The translations under genes and the position numbers were made by a program. Shown here piece by piece: positions 16,820 through 25,451 of a DNA stretch of 39,012 nt (its first letter is position 1; each line of letters opens with the position of its first letter). The notes beneath the pieces are model-generated. The model was not told the DNA's origin and did not search any database. It saw nothing but the letters and a program-made list of their open reading frames with translations. The stretch is from contig JAHAJA010000043.1 of assembly GCA_018372435.1 (NCBI GenBank), positions 1-39,012 on the forward strand. Direction: 5' to 3'. Origin of the DNA: Clostridiales bacterium (GTDB lineage: Bacteria > Bacillota > Clostridia > Lachnospirales > Lachnospiraceae).

Positions 16820-18403
16820 ATGGATATGCAATCAGAAGGTAATAAGGTTTCGATAGAGGAGAATGATCCTTGGCAACAGGAAGCGCTTAGAAGAAGTGAA
16901 GAGCAGAAGAAAAGAATCGAAAAATTAAACACCATAGCAGCAGAAGCAGGAAAATACTTAGTACGAGCAATCTTGCTTGGTCTACTATTCTATTTCTGTT
17001 TCTATGATTTCTATATTAATATAGCAGGCTTAGTGTATCCGTTGTTTCTAGTGGGTTTGTATGCAATTACATGGAAGACGATGAAGAGCCAAGGAATACT
17101 TTTTAATAAACATTGTGTGGGATATGTAGCTTGTTCTTTTTTGTTAGCAATATCAACGATACTTACAACTAACTTTTTAATAATCTTCCTTAACACAGTT
17201 GGAATTATTCTATTATATCTAATTACTTTATGTAGATGTTATCTTGCTGATAAAGAGATGGGAATACAAGGTTTTATAATGACCATTGGTAGATGTGTCT
17301 CAGGCACCTTTGTTTGTTCTAGATACTTCTTTAAACATACAAAGGGAAAGATTCAGTTTAAAAGAGGCAACTTTGAGAAGAGTAAGAATATTACGTTAGG
17401 TATCGTACTTGCAATAGTATTTTTAGGAGTAGTTTTGCCGCTGCTTTCACAGGCGGATGCCGTTTTTGGTAATATATTACGCTCTCCTTTTCAAACAATT
17501 GATATTACCAATGTATACCAGATTATTAGGGGCGTATGTTTTATATTCATACCAGCAATTCTATTCTATGGTTTAATTTGTTCGTGCTATATCCGATATA
17601 TGGAGACAGAAGAGAAACAATATATACGATGGAAGCCAGATGCGATTCTTATTATGACGGGTATTATCGCTGTTACGTATATACTATTCTGTAGTATTCA
17701 AATTGTTTATTTGTTTGGGGGGCTATTCGAATTGCCAGAAGGAATTACATACGCAGAGTATGCTAGGCAAGGATTTCTACAACTATTATGGGTGGCTGTA
17801 ATTAATATTGGATTGGTTCTATTGTTAAAGATAAAATGTATGCCAAGTAAGATATTAAATCATATCCTTCTTGTGTTAAGTATATGTACAGTGGTCATGA
17901 TAATTTCATCGGCCTATCGTATGATTCTATATGTGAAGGTATATGATTTGACAAGGCTACGTTTTCTAGTACTATGGTTCCTTATCTTTTTAGTGTTCGT
18001 TGTGGGACAGTTGATGTATTATGTCTACCATTCTAAGTTCAGAATTGGAAAATGGCTTTTTACCACCGCGTTAGTTGCTTATATGATCTTAAGCTTTGGA
18101 AGAATGGATTACGTTATAGCTAAATATAATATTAATGCAAATGAATATATGACATCAGATAATTTTAATTACCTTACGTATTTATCATTAGATGCAACAC
18201 CAGCTATTGCAGAGTTATCTGAAGATCGACTTTTAGTAGATCAAGAGAATAACGAATACGACTATGAGGAGGATATTAAAGAGAATTATGAATTGTATTT
18301 TCAATGGATTGTGAACGAATATAATTCATCTATTCGAGGTTTCAATATAAGTAATTATATAGCATACCAAAGTGCACTCGATAAATTGGCAGAGTGGAAG
18401 TAA
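16820..18403 (+). CDS. DUF4173/DUF4153-type polytopic membrane protein
   Basis: The 527-residue protein has a charged cytoplasmic N-terminus (1-40, ENDPWQQEALRRSEEQKKRIEKL) and then about ten membrane helices, among them IFLGVVLPLLSQADAVFGNIL and FLVLWFLIFLVFVVGQLMYYVYH. LDATPAIAEL followed by an acidic tail and the SIRGFNISNYIAYQSALDKL ending fit the DUF4173 family. Function unknown. The ATG at 16820 is 12 nt from the GGAG at 16804-16807; an upstream in-frame TTG at 16808 touches the Shine-Dalgarno and cannot be used. It is the last gene of the operon and may be what the DUF2975/HTH pair controls. Confidence 0.78.
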   Translation: MDMQSEGNKVSIEENDPWQQEALRRSEEQKKRIEKLNTIAAEAGKYLVRAILLGLLFYFCFYDFYINIAGLVYPLFLVGLYAITWKTMKSQGILFNKHCVGYVACSFLLAISTILTTNFLIIFLNTVGIILLYLITLCRCYLADKEMGIQGFIMTIGRCVSGTFVCSRYFFKHTKGKIQFKRGNFEKSKNITLGIVLAIVFLGVVLPLLSQADAVFGNILRSPFQTIDITNVYQIIRGVCFIFIPAILFYGLICSCYIRYMETEEKQYIRWKPDAILIMTGIIAVTYILFCSIQIVYLFGGLFELPEGITYAEYARQGFLQLLWVAVINIGLVLLLKIKCMPSKILNHILLVLSICTVVMIISSAYRMILYVKVYDLTRLRFLVLWFLIFLVFVVGQLMYYVYHSKFRIGKWLFTTALVAYMILSFGRMDYVIAKYNINANEYMTSDNFNYLTYLSLDATPAIAELSEDRLLVDQENNEYDYEEDIKENYELYFQWIVNEYNSSIRGFNISNYIAYQSALDKLAEWK

Positions 18404-18433
18404 AATTATAAGTGCTCTACACACTATTGGAAA

Positions 18434-18529
18434 GACGATCTTCATGGTTTGTATGCAGATAGCGAATATGTAATATTCAAGAATATATATTCGCTATTCA
18501 CAAACATACCTATGAAAGATTGTCTTTTT
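18434..18529 (+). terminator. Long inverted-repeat element acting as terminator (copy A)
   Basis: Outer arms gacgatcttcat (18434-18445) and atgaaagattgtc (18512-18524) pair, with an inner agcgaatat/atattcgct stem at 18461-18495. TTTTTAA follows on the plus strand. The right arm is the reverse complement of the left arm of the element at 25452-25530, so both belong to one repeat family. Confidence 0.68.
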
Positions 18530-18540
18530 AACACTTTATT

Positions 18541-19134
18541 CTATTCATTAGAAACTTCTTTGTTTTTTGAAGAATCTTTGAAAAGAGAATCCAAAACTTC
18601 GTTTTCTTTTGCTTCGATTTCAACTTCCTTGCTACGACATTTGGCATCCGTATAGATTGCATCCATTATACGCTTTTGATCTGCTGGAACAAACATACCT
18701 ATTGATTTTGCCAAATCGTCAAGGTTATTACGATTTACAAGCAAGGTATCTCCGGTGGATAGAGGAATGCTTAGAATGTTATCTTCCTCTTTCATATCGC
18801 CAAGACATAGACAGTTAGTTGAAGAAGAATATTGATAAGTAACACCATTGTAAGCAATAAGATTAGAAGCATTAGCCATAGCTCCATAGGGAGATTGCCT
18901 GGATAAATTGATTACATTGTTATAGATTAGATTGGTGTACACATCAGAGGTAGCTGTAACGTTGGTAAAAGAGCTATTAGTTGAAGTATAGGTGTCTGTT
19001 TTGACTGTAGATAGGAAGTTCTCTTTCTCCTCCTTAGTTAACGTAAAACCAGATCCAGTAGTATCTACTTGCTTTTTTAATAATCCGTTACAGTAGGAAG
19101 ATACAGTGTTTAAAGAATTAGTAGTTGCAATCAT
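18541..19134 (-). CDS. Conserved-looking protein of unknown function
   Basis: I do not recognise this 197-residue protein. It has no signal peptide or membrane helix. The first half is rich in Ser, Thr and Asn (TVKTDTYTSTNSSFTNVTATSDVYTNLIYNNVINL), the middle contains a short beta-like stretch (GVTYQYSSSTNCLCLGDMKEEDNILSIPL), and the last 30 residues are a charged helix (AKCRSKEVEIEAKENEVLDSLFKDSSKNKE). The start at 19134 follows aaaggagtataatt; an ATG 23 codons earlier has no Shine-Dalgarno. It is monocistronic and ends against the terminator element of the opposing operon. Confidence 0.7.
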   Translation of the reverse strand: MIATTNSLNTVSSYCNGLLKKQVDTTGSGFTLTKEEKENFLSTVKTDTYTSTNSSFTNVTATSDVYTNLIYNNVINLSRQSPYGAMANASNLIAYNGVTYQYSSSTNCLCLGDMKEEDNILSIPLSTGDTLLVNRNNLDDLAKSIGMFVPADQKRIMDAIYTDAKCRSKEVEIEAKENEVLDSLFKDSSKNKEVSNE

Positions 19135-19302
19135 AATTATACTCCTTTCAAACCATGTAAGAATTTGAAAAGGACAAAATCCATTCTGTCTATACCCATC
19201 CATGAACCGAATTCAATAAAATGTATCTAGAAGTCTCAACAATATTTCATTATATTCGGATATCTTTTCTATAATGAATATCGGAGAGAAGAAGTAAAAA
19301 CA

Positions 19303-20298
19303 TTAACAGATATACAAAATCTTACCAGGGCCGAAGCGCCGTTCTAATTCATCATGAATGAAAATCTCTCCATCTAACCTTAGAGTATTCCGATAACAGT
19401 ATTTTCCCATTCCACGTCCAGTCATCTTCTCCTGATCAAAGAGTTCGACAGAATCAGGAAATGCCTCAGCATTAATTTTTCTATGAACAAAGCTATACGT
19501 CATAAAAATCACTTCAATGAATATTTGTTTTTTCATCTTTTCAGAAAGTTCGGCCTCTAAACGGTCAAATAACTGGGAATATAACTCCTTCCAGTTATCG
19601 ACCATAATTATAGGTGCCACGAGTATTCCTACTTTGTAACCTGCTTCGGCCATCTTATTAATTGCTTCTATACGTTTAACTAAGGAAGAAGTGCCAAGTT
19701 CGATATCACGAATTACCTCCTCGGGATTAACGGACATACGAAAGATTACTCTACCTTGATGATTTAGAGGTAATAATGGCTCAACCATACTGAACTTACT
19801 TGGGAATGTAATGCTACCTTTTTTACATTTCGTAAAATTCTCTATAGTCCAAGGTAAGTTACCTGTAATCTCGTTCTCTAAAACTAAATCGCTATTACTT
19901 CCTATTTCAAAGGTAAGTTCCCTATCACTGCGGGTACTATATCGAATTAAGCGATCCATCATCTGTTCTCGATTAACAAAAAGACGAAGGTATGAACATT
20001 TATTATAATTACAAACGAGATAGCAGTAAAGACACATGGCAGTACATCCAGATGAGGTATAAGGCACTAGGTAATCGGAAACTTTGTGATTTTCTACGTA
20101 TTTATGAGTTTTGCGTGTACCAATAATTAATAACTGTTTCAAGTTACGAAATTCCGAGTTTTCCTTTGTGCGTAATTCCTCAATATTATTGTGATTTTCA
20201 ATAGGGATCCACGGAATATCAGAGAATTTTACTTTTAGTTCTTTTCCTAAAGGATATTGTTCTATATTTGATTCATAATAGATTTGTGTGGGACGCAT
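19303..20298 (-). CDS. Spore photoproduct lyase-family radical SAM protein lacking the catalytic Cys
   Basis: The 331-residue protein follows spore photoproduct lyase over its length: an N-terminal YPLGKELK, the radical SAM cluster motif Cys85-x3-Cys89-x2-Cys92 in SSGCTAMCLYCYL, VIFRMSVNPEEVIRDIELGTSSLVKRIEAINKMAEAGYKVGILVAPI, and GMGKYCYRN. In Bacillus SplB the H-atom donor Cys141 lies in FEASCTSDIVG. The corresponding stretch here is FEIGSNSDLV, with Ser134 in place of the Cys. It may be an inefficient repair enzyme, use another donor, or act on another substrate. The start follows aaaggagaatctt; an ATG 23 codons upstream is not supported. Confidence 0.85.
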   Translation of the reverse strand: MRPTQIYYESNIEQYPLGKELKVKFSDIPWIPIENHNNIEELRTKENSEFRNLKQLLIIGTRKTHKYVENHKVSDYLVPYTSSGCTAMCLYCYLVCNYNKCSYLRLFVNREQMMDRLIRYSTRSDRELTFEIGSNSDLVLENEITGNLPWTIENFTKCKKGSITFPSKFSMVEPLLPLNHQGRVIFRMSVNPEEVIRDIELGTSSLVKRIEAINKMAEAGYKVGILVAPIIMVDNWKELYSQLFDRLEAELSEKMKKQIFIEVIFMTYSFVHRKINAEAFPDSVELFDQEKMTGRGMGKYCYRNTLRLDGEIFIHDELERRFGPGKILYIC

Positions 20299-20418
20299 AA
20301 GATTCTCCTTTGAGTAATTTATAATAGTATGTGCAGAAATATCTGATTTCACTATAGATACTGTCACAAAAGGTAAAAAAAAGAATATGAAACATGGTAG
20401 CTTTGAAGAAGTTAATAA

Positions 20419-20427
20419 TGCTATAAT
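20419..20427 (+). promoter_or_regulatory. Extended -10 promoter for the lipoprotein gene
   Basis: TGcTATAAT with no good -35 box. A 7-bp inverted repeat ttcgtca (20459-20465) / tgacgaa (20481-20487) lies between it and the start codon at 20522. Confidence 0.5.
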
Positions 20428-20521
20428 AGGGACATAAGAAACATCCTAATAATGGTAATTCGTCAACTGGGTTTCGTAAATGACGAAAACAATTATTATA
20501 TGAAGGAGAAGGGAAGGTAGT

Positions 20522-21193
20522 ATGAGCAAAAAGCCATTCATTCTTAGTTGTATGGTGATATTGCTTATTTTGACTTTCGGTGGTTGTGGAAAACAAAATA
20601 AACAGTATGGCTATATACCTATGTTTGACAAGCTTACTTGGGGAATGAGTCTTCAGGAGGTTGTTAATACTTTGCAATTGACAACGCAAAATGCGAAAAT
20701 CATTGAACCGAAAGAAAACTCCGCTTACACCATAGTCCGCTTAAGCGATGCTTATGAGGCATATGGTATGAAGGGGATCGTGAATCTGTTAATTACAGAT
20801 GGTGAATTAGATACACAAGATAAATATAATTACCCTGTGAATGCATTATCAGCAGTTGTATTACAATATGATGATTTTGATGCTGATACTCTGAAAGCGA
20901 ATATGGAGAAGGAACTTGGTAAAGCAAAATCAGATAAGACAGAAAATTCAGGAGAGGTAATTACTTGGAAAAGTAAAGACAGGATATCATCGCTTTCAAA
21001 AGCGGAACAAAAGAAATTATTTGCGTATTGTGAAGAGTTAGAAGCAAGGGGGAATAAGAATCTGTCACCAAAAGAAAAAAGTGCTATTAATAAAATTACA
21101 TTAACGATAACAAAAGACGGTAAGAAAGCTGTTGTTACCTATTATGGTGATTGGGCAGTCTACATAAATTACAGTAGGAATTTGCAAAAGTAA
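20522..21193 (+). CDS. Putative lipoprotein of unknown function
   Basis: The 223-residue protein begins with a lipoprotein signal peptide (MSKKPFILSCMVILLILTFGGC, lipid-modified Cys at 22). The mature part has a repeat-like motif FDKLTWGMSLQEVVNTLQL (about 35-53), seen in many small secreted Firmicute proteins, then two mixed alpha/beta segments ending ITKDGKKAVVTYYGDWAVYINYS. No catalytic motif is visible. It is monocistronic with its own promoter. Confidence 0.78.
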   Translation: MSKKPFILSCMVILLILTFGGCGKQNKQYGYIPMFDKLTWGMSLQEVVNTLQLTTQNAKIIEPKENSAYTIVRLSDAYEAYGMKGIVNLLITDGELDTQDKYNYPVNALSAVVLQYDDFDADTLKANMEKELGKAKSDKTENSGEVITWKSKDRISSLSKAEQKKLFAYCEELEARGNKNLSPKEKSAINKITLTITKDGKKAVVTYYGDWAVYINYSRNLQK

Positions 21194-21295
21194 TTAGCAG
21201 AGATTTTAAAGTAAAATACGAACAAAAAATAAAATTACTGGTATAGTTATATTAAGATAACTTATGTTAGTACAATTTTTAAGTGGTAAAACCCC

Positions 21296-21324
21296 TTGAC
21301 ATTTACCAAATCCTATACTATGAT
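21296..21324 (+). promoter_or_regulatory. ileS promoter
   Basis: TTGACA (21296-21301), 17 bp, TATGAT (21319-21324), placing the start near 21331 at the head of the T-box leader. Confidence 0.85.
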
Positions 21325-21330
21325 AAAAAA

Positions 21331-21633
21331 TAATAAAATATAGCACCAAAATACGTTGATGGAGACAGTAGCAATTAAGAGAAACCAAAAGCGAGTTCGG
21401 GACAGTGGAAGCCGAATGGGAGTAACAGATTGTGAATATCACTCCGAAGTAGCAGACTGAAAGAATTTATCTAAGTTAGAGATAGAACCCTAAGGTGTTC
21501 TTGAATCAAGTAGGTCGTCGCCGGATTCCACCGTTATCGGAGCACATATGAAAGTCCTTGACGGAGTATGTTAAATAGGTGGTTTAATGAAAGCATAGCG
21601 CTCTCATCCTGTTTAAGGGTGGGAGTTTTTTTA
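21331..21633 (+). promoter_or_regulatory. T-box leader, isoleucine specifier
   Basis: The roughly 300-nt leader has stem I, with the AGUA/GA-type motif near 21366 and the 3' side gaatatcactcc, where the specifier codon ATC (Ile) is at 21438-21440. The T-box segment taggtggtttaatgaaagc (21576-21594) replaces the usual AGGGTGGTACCGCG and is unusually divergent. A terminator stem ctctcatcc/gggtgggag (21601-21625) is followed by seven T residues. Uncharged tRNA-Ile should stabilise the antiterminator and switch on ileS. Confidence 0.9.
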
Positions 21634-21660
21634 TTTTAATCATAATTTAGGAGGGAAATC

Positions 21661-24600
21661 ATGTACGATAAAGTATCCACGAATCTTAACTTTGTTGAGA
21701 GAGAGAAAAACGTAGAGAAGTTCTGGAAAGATCACGAGATCTTTGAGAAGAGTATTGATTCAAGAAAAGAAGGAGAGACTTATACATTCTATGATGGTCC
21801 ACCAACAGCGAATGGTAAACCACATATCGGTCACGTTCTTACAAGAGTAATTAAGGATATGATTCCTCGATATAAGACAATGAAAGGCTATAAAGTTCCT
21901 AGAAAAGCTGGTTGGGATACACATGGATTACCAGTTGAACTTGAAGTTGAGAAATTATTAGGATTAGATGGTAAAGAACAAATCGAAGAATATGGTTTAG
22001 AACCATTTATTGATAAATGTAAAGAATCCGTATGGAAATACAAAGGTATGTGGGAAGACTTCTCTGGTACAGTTGGATTCTGGGCAGACATGGAGAATCC
22101 TTATGTAACTTATGATAATAACTTCATTGAGTCTGAATGGTGGGCATTAAAGCAAATCTGGGATAAAGAATTATTATACAAAGGGCACAAAATTGTTCCT
22201 TACTGTCCGAGATGCGGAACTCCATTATCTTCACACGAAGTAGCGCAAGGTTATAAGGATGTTAAAGAAAAATCAGCAATTGCTAAATTCAAATTAAAGG
22301 ATGTAGAAGACGAATATATCTTAGCATGGACAACAACTCCTTGGACATTGCCATCAAACGTTGCACTATGTGTTAACCCAAATGAAACTTACGTTAAAGT
22401 GAAGGTTCAAGTTAACGCAAAAGGTGATGTTGTTAAAGAATGCGAAGAAGATACTGCTGTTAAAACAGAAAACTATATCTTAGCAGAAGCGTTGCTTTCT
22501 GTAATCGATGGTGTATATGAAATCGTAGAAAATTATGTTGGTACTGACTTAGAATACAAAGAATATGAACCACTATTTGGATATGCTCAACCAACTAAGA
22601 AAGCTTACTATGTAGTATGCGATACTTACGTTACATTATCAGATGGTACCGGTGTCGTTCATATTGCACCTGCATTCGGTGAAGACGATGCTAAAGTTGG
22701 TCGTAGATATGATCTTCCATTCGTTCAATTAGTAGACGAAAAAGGTGAAATGAAACCAGAATGTACAGATATGGCAGGCGTATTCTGTAAGAAGGCTGAT
22801 GAAATCGTATTCCGTCTATTAGGCGAAAAAGGATTATTATTCAAAGCGCTTAAATTCGAACATAGCTACCCATTCTGTTGGAGATGTGATACTCCATTAA
22901 TCTACTATGCAAGAGAATCTTGGTTCATTAAGATGACCGCTGTTAAGGAAGACTTAATCCGCAACAACAACACAATTAACTGGATTCCAGAAAGCATTGG
23001 TAAAGGTCGTTTCGGTGACTGGTTAGAGAACGTACAAGATTGGGGTGTTAGCCGAAATCGTTACTGGGGCACTCCACTTAACGTATGGGAATGTGAATGT
23101 GGACATATGCATTCTATCGGAAGTATTGCAGAGTTAAAAGAATTATCAAGCAATTGCCCTGATAACATTGAACTTCACCGTCCATTCATCGATGCTGTTA
23201 CTTTCCCATGTGAGAAATGTGGTAAAGAGATGCACCGTGTACCTGAAGTTATTGACTGTTGGTTCGATTCAGGAGCTATGCCATTCGCACAACATCACTA
23301 CCCATTCGAAAATCAGGATTTATTCGAACAACAATTCCCAGCTGACTTCATCTCAGAAGCAGTTGACCAAACTAGAGGTTGGTTCTATTCCTTACTTGCA
23401 GAATCAACATTATTATTCAACAAAGCACCTTATAAGAATGTTATCGTTCTTGGTCATGTTCAAGATGAGAATGGGCAGAAGATGTCCAAATCAAAAGGAA
23501 ATGCAGTGGATCCTTTCGATGCATTAAATCAATACGGCGCAGATGCAATACGTTGGTACTTCTACGTTAATAGTGCACCATGGTTACCAAATCGTTTCCA
23601 TGGAAAAGCAGTTATGGAAGGACAACGTAAGTTCATGGGTACTCTATGGAATACGTATGCATTCTTCGTATTATACGCAAATATTGATAATTTTGATGCA
23701 ACAAAATACACATTAGATTATGATAAATTATCTGTAATGGATAAATGGTTATTATCTAAATTAAATACAGTAGTTAAAACAGTAGATGAAAACCTTGCGG
23801 CTTATAAGATTCCAGAAACAGCAAGAGCATTACAAGATTTCGTTGATGAATTAAGTAACTGGTATGTAAGACGTTGTCGTGAACGTTTCTGGGCAAAAGG
23901 AATGGAACAAGACAAGATCAATGCTTACATGACTCTTTACACTTCCTTAGTAACACTTTGTAAAGCAGCTGCACCAATGGTACCTTTCATGACAGAAGAT
24001 ATCTATCAAAACTTAGTAAGAAGTGTTGATAAAACAGCTCCAGAAAGTATTCATCTATGTGACTTCCCAGCTTATAATGAAGCTCACATTGATAAAGAAC
24101 TTGAAAAGAACATGGAAGATGTACTTGATATCGTTGTACTTGGTCGTGCTTGTAGAAACACTGCTAACATCAAAAACCGTCAACCAATTGGCAACATGTA
24201 TGTAAAAGGTGATGTTTCCTTATCAGAATACTTCCAGGAAATTATCGAAGAAGAATTAAATGTTAAGAAAGTTACTTTCACAGATGACGTAAGAGACTTC
24301 ACTTCCTATAGTTTCAAACCACAACTTCGTACCCTTGGTAAGAGATTTGGTAAACAATTAAATGCATTGAAAGAAGTATTAGCAAACCTTGATGGTAATG
24401 CGGCTATGGATTCTCTTAACGAAACAGGCAAACTTACCATCACACTTGATGGCGTGGAAGAAGTCCTTGATAAAGAAGATTTATTAATCGACGCGGCACA
24501 AATGGAAGGTTATGAATCAAATTCTGATTATGGTATCACAGTAGTACTTGATACTAACTTAACTGAGGAGTTAATCGAAGAAGGTTATGTACGTGAGATC

Positions 24601-24831
24601 ATCAGTAAGATTCAAACAATGCGTAAAGATGCAGGCTTCGAAGTAATGGATCATATCGTTGTATACCAAGACGGGAATGATGTCATCAAAGAAGTAATCA
24701 AGAAGAATGCTGACCAAATTAAATCAGAAGTTCTTGCAGAAGAGATCCACATTGGCACTATGAGTGGATTTACAAAAGAATGGGATTTGAATGGTGAGAA
24801 TACTGTACTTGGTGTTGAGAAGGTAATGTAA
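21661..24831 (+). CDS. ileS: Isoleucyl-tRNA synthetase
   Basis: This 1056-residue class I synthetase charges tRNA-Ile. HIGH is at 55-58 in GPPTANGKPHIGHVL and KMSKS at 607-611. The CP1 editing domain contains TTPWTLPSN and GTGVVHIAPAFGEDDA. Zinc-type Cys pairs appear in CPRCGTPL, CWRCDTPL, CECG and CEKCG. The anticodon-binding region begins near MDKWLLSKLNTVV. The length and long C-terminal extension fit the type 2 (eukaryote-like) IleRS seen in many clostridia, which are generally less sensitive to mupirocin than type 1. Expression is T-box controlled. Shine-Dalgarno aggagggaaatc. Confidence 0.97.
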   Translation: MYDKVSTNLNFVEREKNVEKFWKDHEIFEKSIDSRKEGETYTFYDGPPTANGKPHIGHVLTRVIKDMIPRYKTMKGYKVPRKAGWDTHGLPVELEVEKLLGLDGKEQIEEYGLEPFIDKCKESVWKYKGMWEDFSGTVGFWADMENPYVTYDNNFIESEWWALKQIWDKELLYKGHKIVPYCPRCGTPLSSHEVAQGYKDVKEKSAIAKFKLKDVEDEYILAWTTTPWTLPSNVALCVNPNETYVKVKVQVNAKGDVVKECEEDTAVKTENYILAEALLSVIDGVYEIVENYVGTDLEYKEYEPLFGYAQPTKKAYYVVCDTYVTLSDGTGVVHIAPAFGEDDAKVGRRYDLPFVQLVDEKGEMKPECTDMAGVFCKKADEIVFRLLGEKGLLFKALKFEHSYPFCWRCDTPLIYYARESWFIKMTAVKEDLIRNNNTINWIPESIGKGRFGDWLENVQDWGVSRNRYWGTPLNVWECECGHMHSIGSIAELKELSSNCPDNIELHRPFIDAVTFPCEKCGKEMHRVPEVIDCWFDSGAMPFAQHHYPFENQDLFEQQFPADFISEAVDQTRGWFYSLLAESTLLFNKAPYKNVIVLGHVQDENGQKMSKSKGNAVDPFDALNQYGADAIRWYFYVNSAPWLPNRFHGKAVMEGQRKFMGTLWNTYAFFVLYANIDNFDATKYTLDYDKLSVMDKWLLSKLNTVVKTVDENLAAYKIPETARALQDFVDELSNWYVRRCRERFWAKGMEQDKINAYMTLYTSLVTLCKAAAPMVPFMTEDIYQNLVRSVDKTAPESIHLCDFPAYNEAHIDKELEKNMEDVLDIVVLGRACRNTANIKNRQPIGNMYVKGDVSLSEYFQEIIEEELNVKKVTFTDDVRDFTSYSFKPQLRTLGKRFGKQLNALKEVLANLDGNAAMDSLNETGKLTITLDGVEEVLDKEDLLIDAAQMEGYESNSDYGITVVLDTNLTEELIEEGYVREIISKIQTMRKDAGFEVMDHIVVYQDGNDVIKEVIKKNADQIKSEVLAEEIHIGTMSGFTKEWDLNGENTVLGVEKVM

Positions 24832-24844
24832 TTTTATAAATGAA

Positions 24845-24886
24845 AGCTACTCTTAACCTGATATCAGGTTGGGAGTAGCCTTTTTT
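24845..24886 (+). terminator. ileS terminator
   Basis: gctactc (24846-24852) pairs with gagtagc (24873-24879), with an inner acctgatatcaggt palindrome; tttttt follows. Confidence 0.9.
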
Positions 24887-24985
24887 ATCCTTATGATTAC
24901 TCTTAAAAAACAATATAGAGGAAAACGCAACTATTTCAATGTGAAATTGAGGTTTTATTTGTTTGTGCTTCCTTTTATTTTAAGA

Positions 24986-25015
24986 ACATGTTGATGTTAT
25001 TATGCATATGATTTA
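24986..25015 (+). promoter_or_regulatory. Possible sporulation-type promoter of the Arg-Asp repeat gene
   Basis: AC (24986-24987), 17 bp, CATATGATTT (25005-25014). This fits the sigma-K pattern AC-N16/17-CATANNNTA except for the last position. A vegetative reading (TTGATG, 17 bp, TAATGT) is weaker. Short consensus sites occur by chance, so this is tentative. Confidence 0.35.
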
Positions 25016-25049
25016 ATGTGTATATAAAGTAATGATTAGGAGATTTATA

Positions 25050-25394
25050 ATGAAGTATGAGGATTGTGCTGATATTAGGGAACAAGAACTGCAGCAACCG
25101 GTTAAGCAAGTTCCTGTAATGCCTATTAATAGAGATGGTTTTCGAGATAGAGACCGAGATATGGACAGAGACCGAGATCGAGATATGGACAGAGATAGAG
25201 ACCGAGATATGGACCGAGATAGAGACAGAGACCGAGATAGAGACAGAGACAGGGATAGAGACTTCTTCAGAGATAGAGACAGGGATAGAGACAGAGATAG
25301 AGATTTCTTCAGAGATAGAGACTTTTTTAGAAATCGAGACATAATAGACCTTTTCAGAGACCTAGATTTCTTTAGAGAGCGTAATCGTAGATAG
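25050..25394 (+). CDS. Arg-Asp dipeptide-repeat protein
   Basis: The 114-residue protein has a normal N-terminus (MKYEDCADIREQELQQPVKQ, 1-30) followed by an almost pure RD alternation from about residue 32 to 98, interrupted by three Met (RDMDRD) and several FF pairs (RDFFRDRD), and ending LFRDLDFFRERNRR. Charge is balanced and the segment should be disordered or form a single charged helix. The start at 25050 follows taggagatttata with 7-nt spacing; the ATG 6 codons earlier lies before the Shine-Dalgarno. No family is recognised. A spore coat or condensate-forming role is a guess from composition and the possible sigma-K-like promoter. The antisense Ser-Leu frame is a shadow. Confidence 0.75.
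   Translation: MKYEDCADIREQELQQPVKQVPVMPINRDGFRDRDRDMDRDRDRDMDRDRDRDMDRDRDRDRDRDRDRDRDFFRDRDRDRDRDRDFFRDRDFFRNRDIIDLFRDLDFFRERNRR
25136..25340 (+). repeat. Hexanucleotide microsatellite (GAGATA/GAGACA/GAGACC)
   Basis: The RD-coding stretch is built from hexamers of the form gaga(t/c)(a/c/g), with Asp as gat or gac and Arg as aga or cga. Synonymous changes break perfect identity, so selection on the dipeptide rather than recent slippage alone is likely. Copy number may vary between strains. Confidence 0.8.
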
Positions 25395-25451
25395 ATACAC
25401 GTATTTGGTTTAAGGCTAAATATTCAATGAAGTGAAATATAACAGTAAAAT

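Noticed and set aside
20273..20689. Minus-strand ORF spanning the intergenic region before the lipoprotein gene
   Set aside because: It overlaps the SplB-like start and the lipoprotein coding sequence and shows no ribosome binding site or domain.
25013..25342. Minus-strand ORF of Ser-Leu-Arg repeats antisense to the RD-repeat gene
   Set aside because: It is the complement of the RD hexamer repeat and has no Shine-Dalgarno at a sensible place; the plus frame has a good one and a normal N-terminus.
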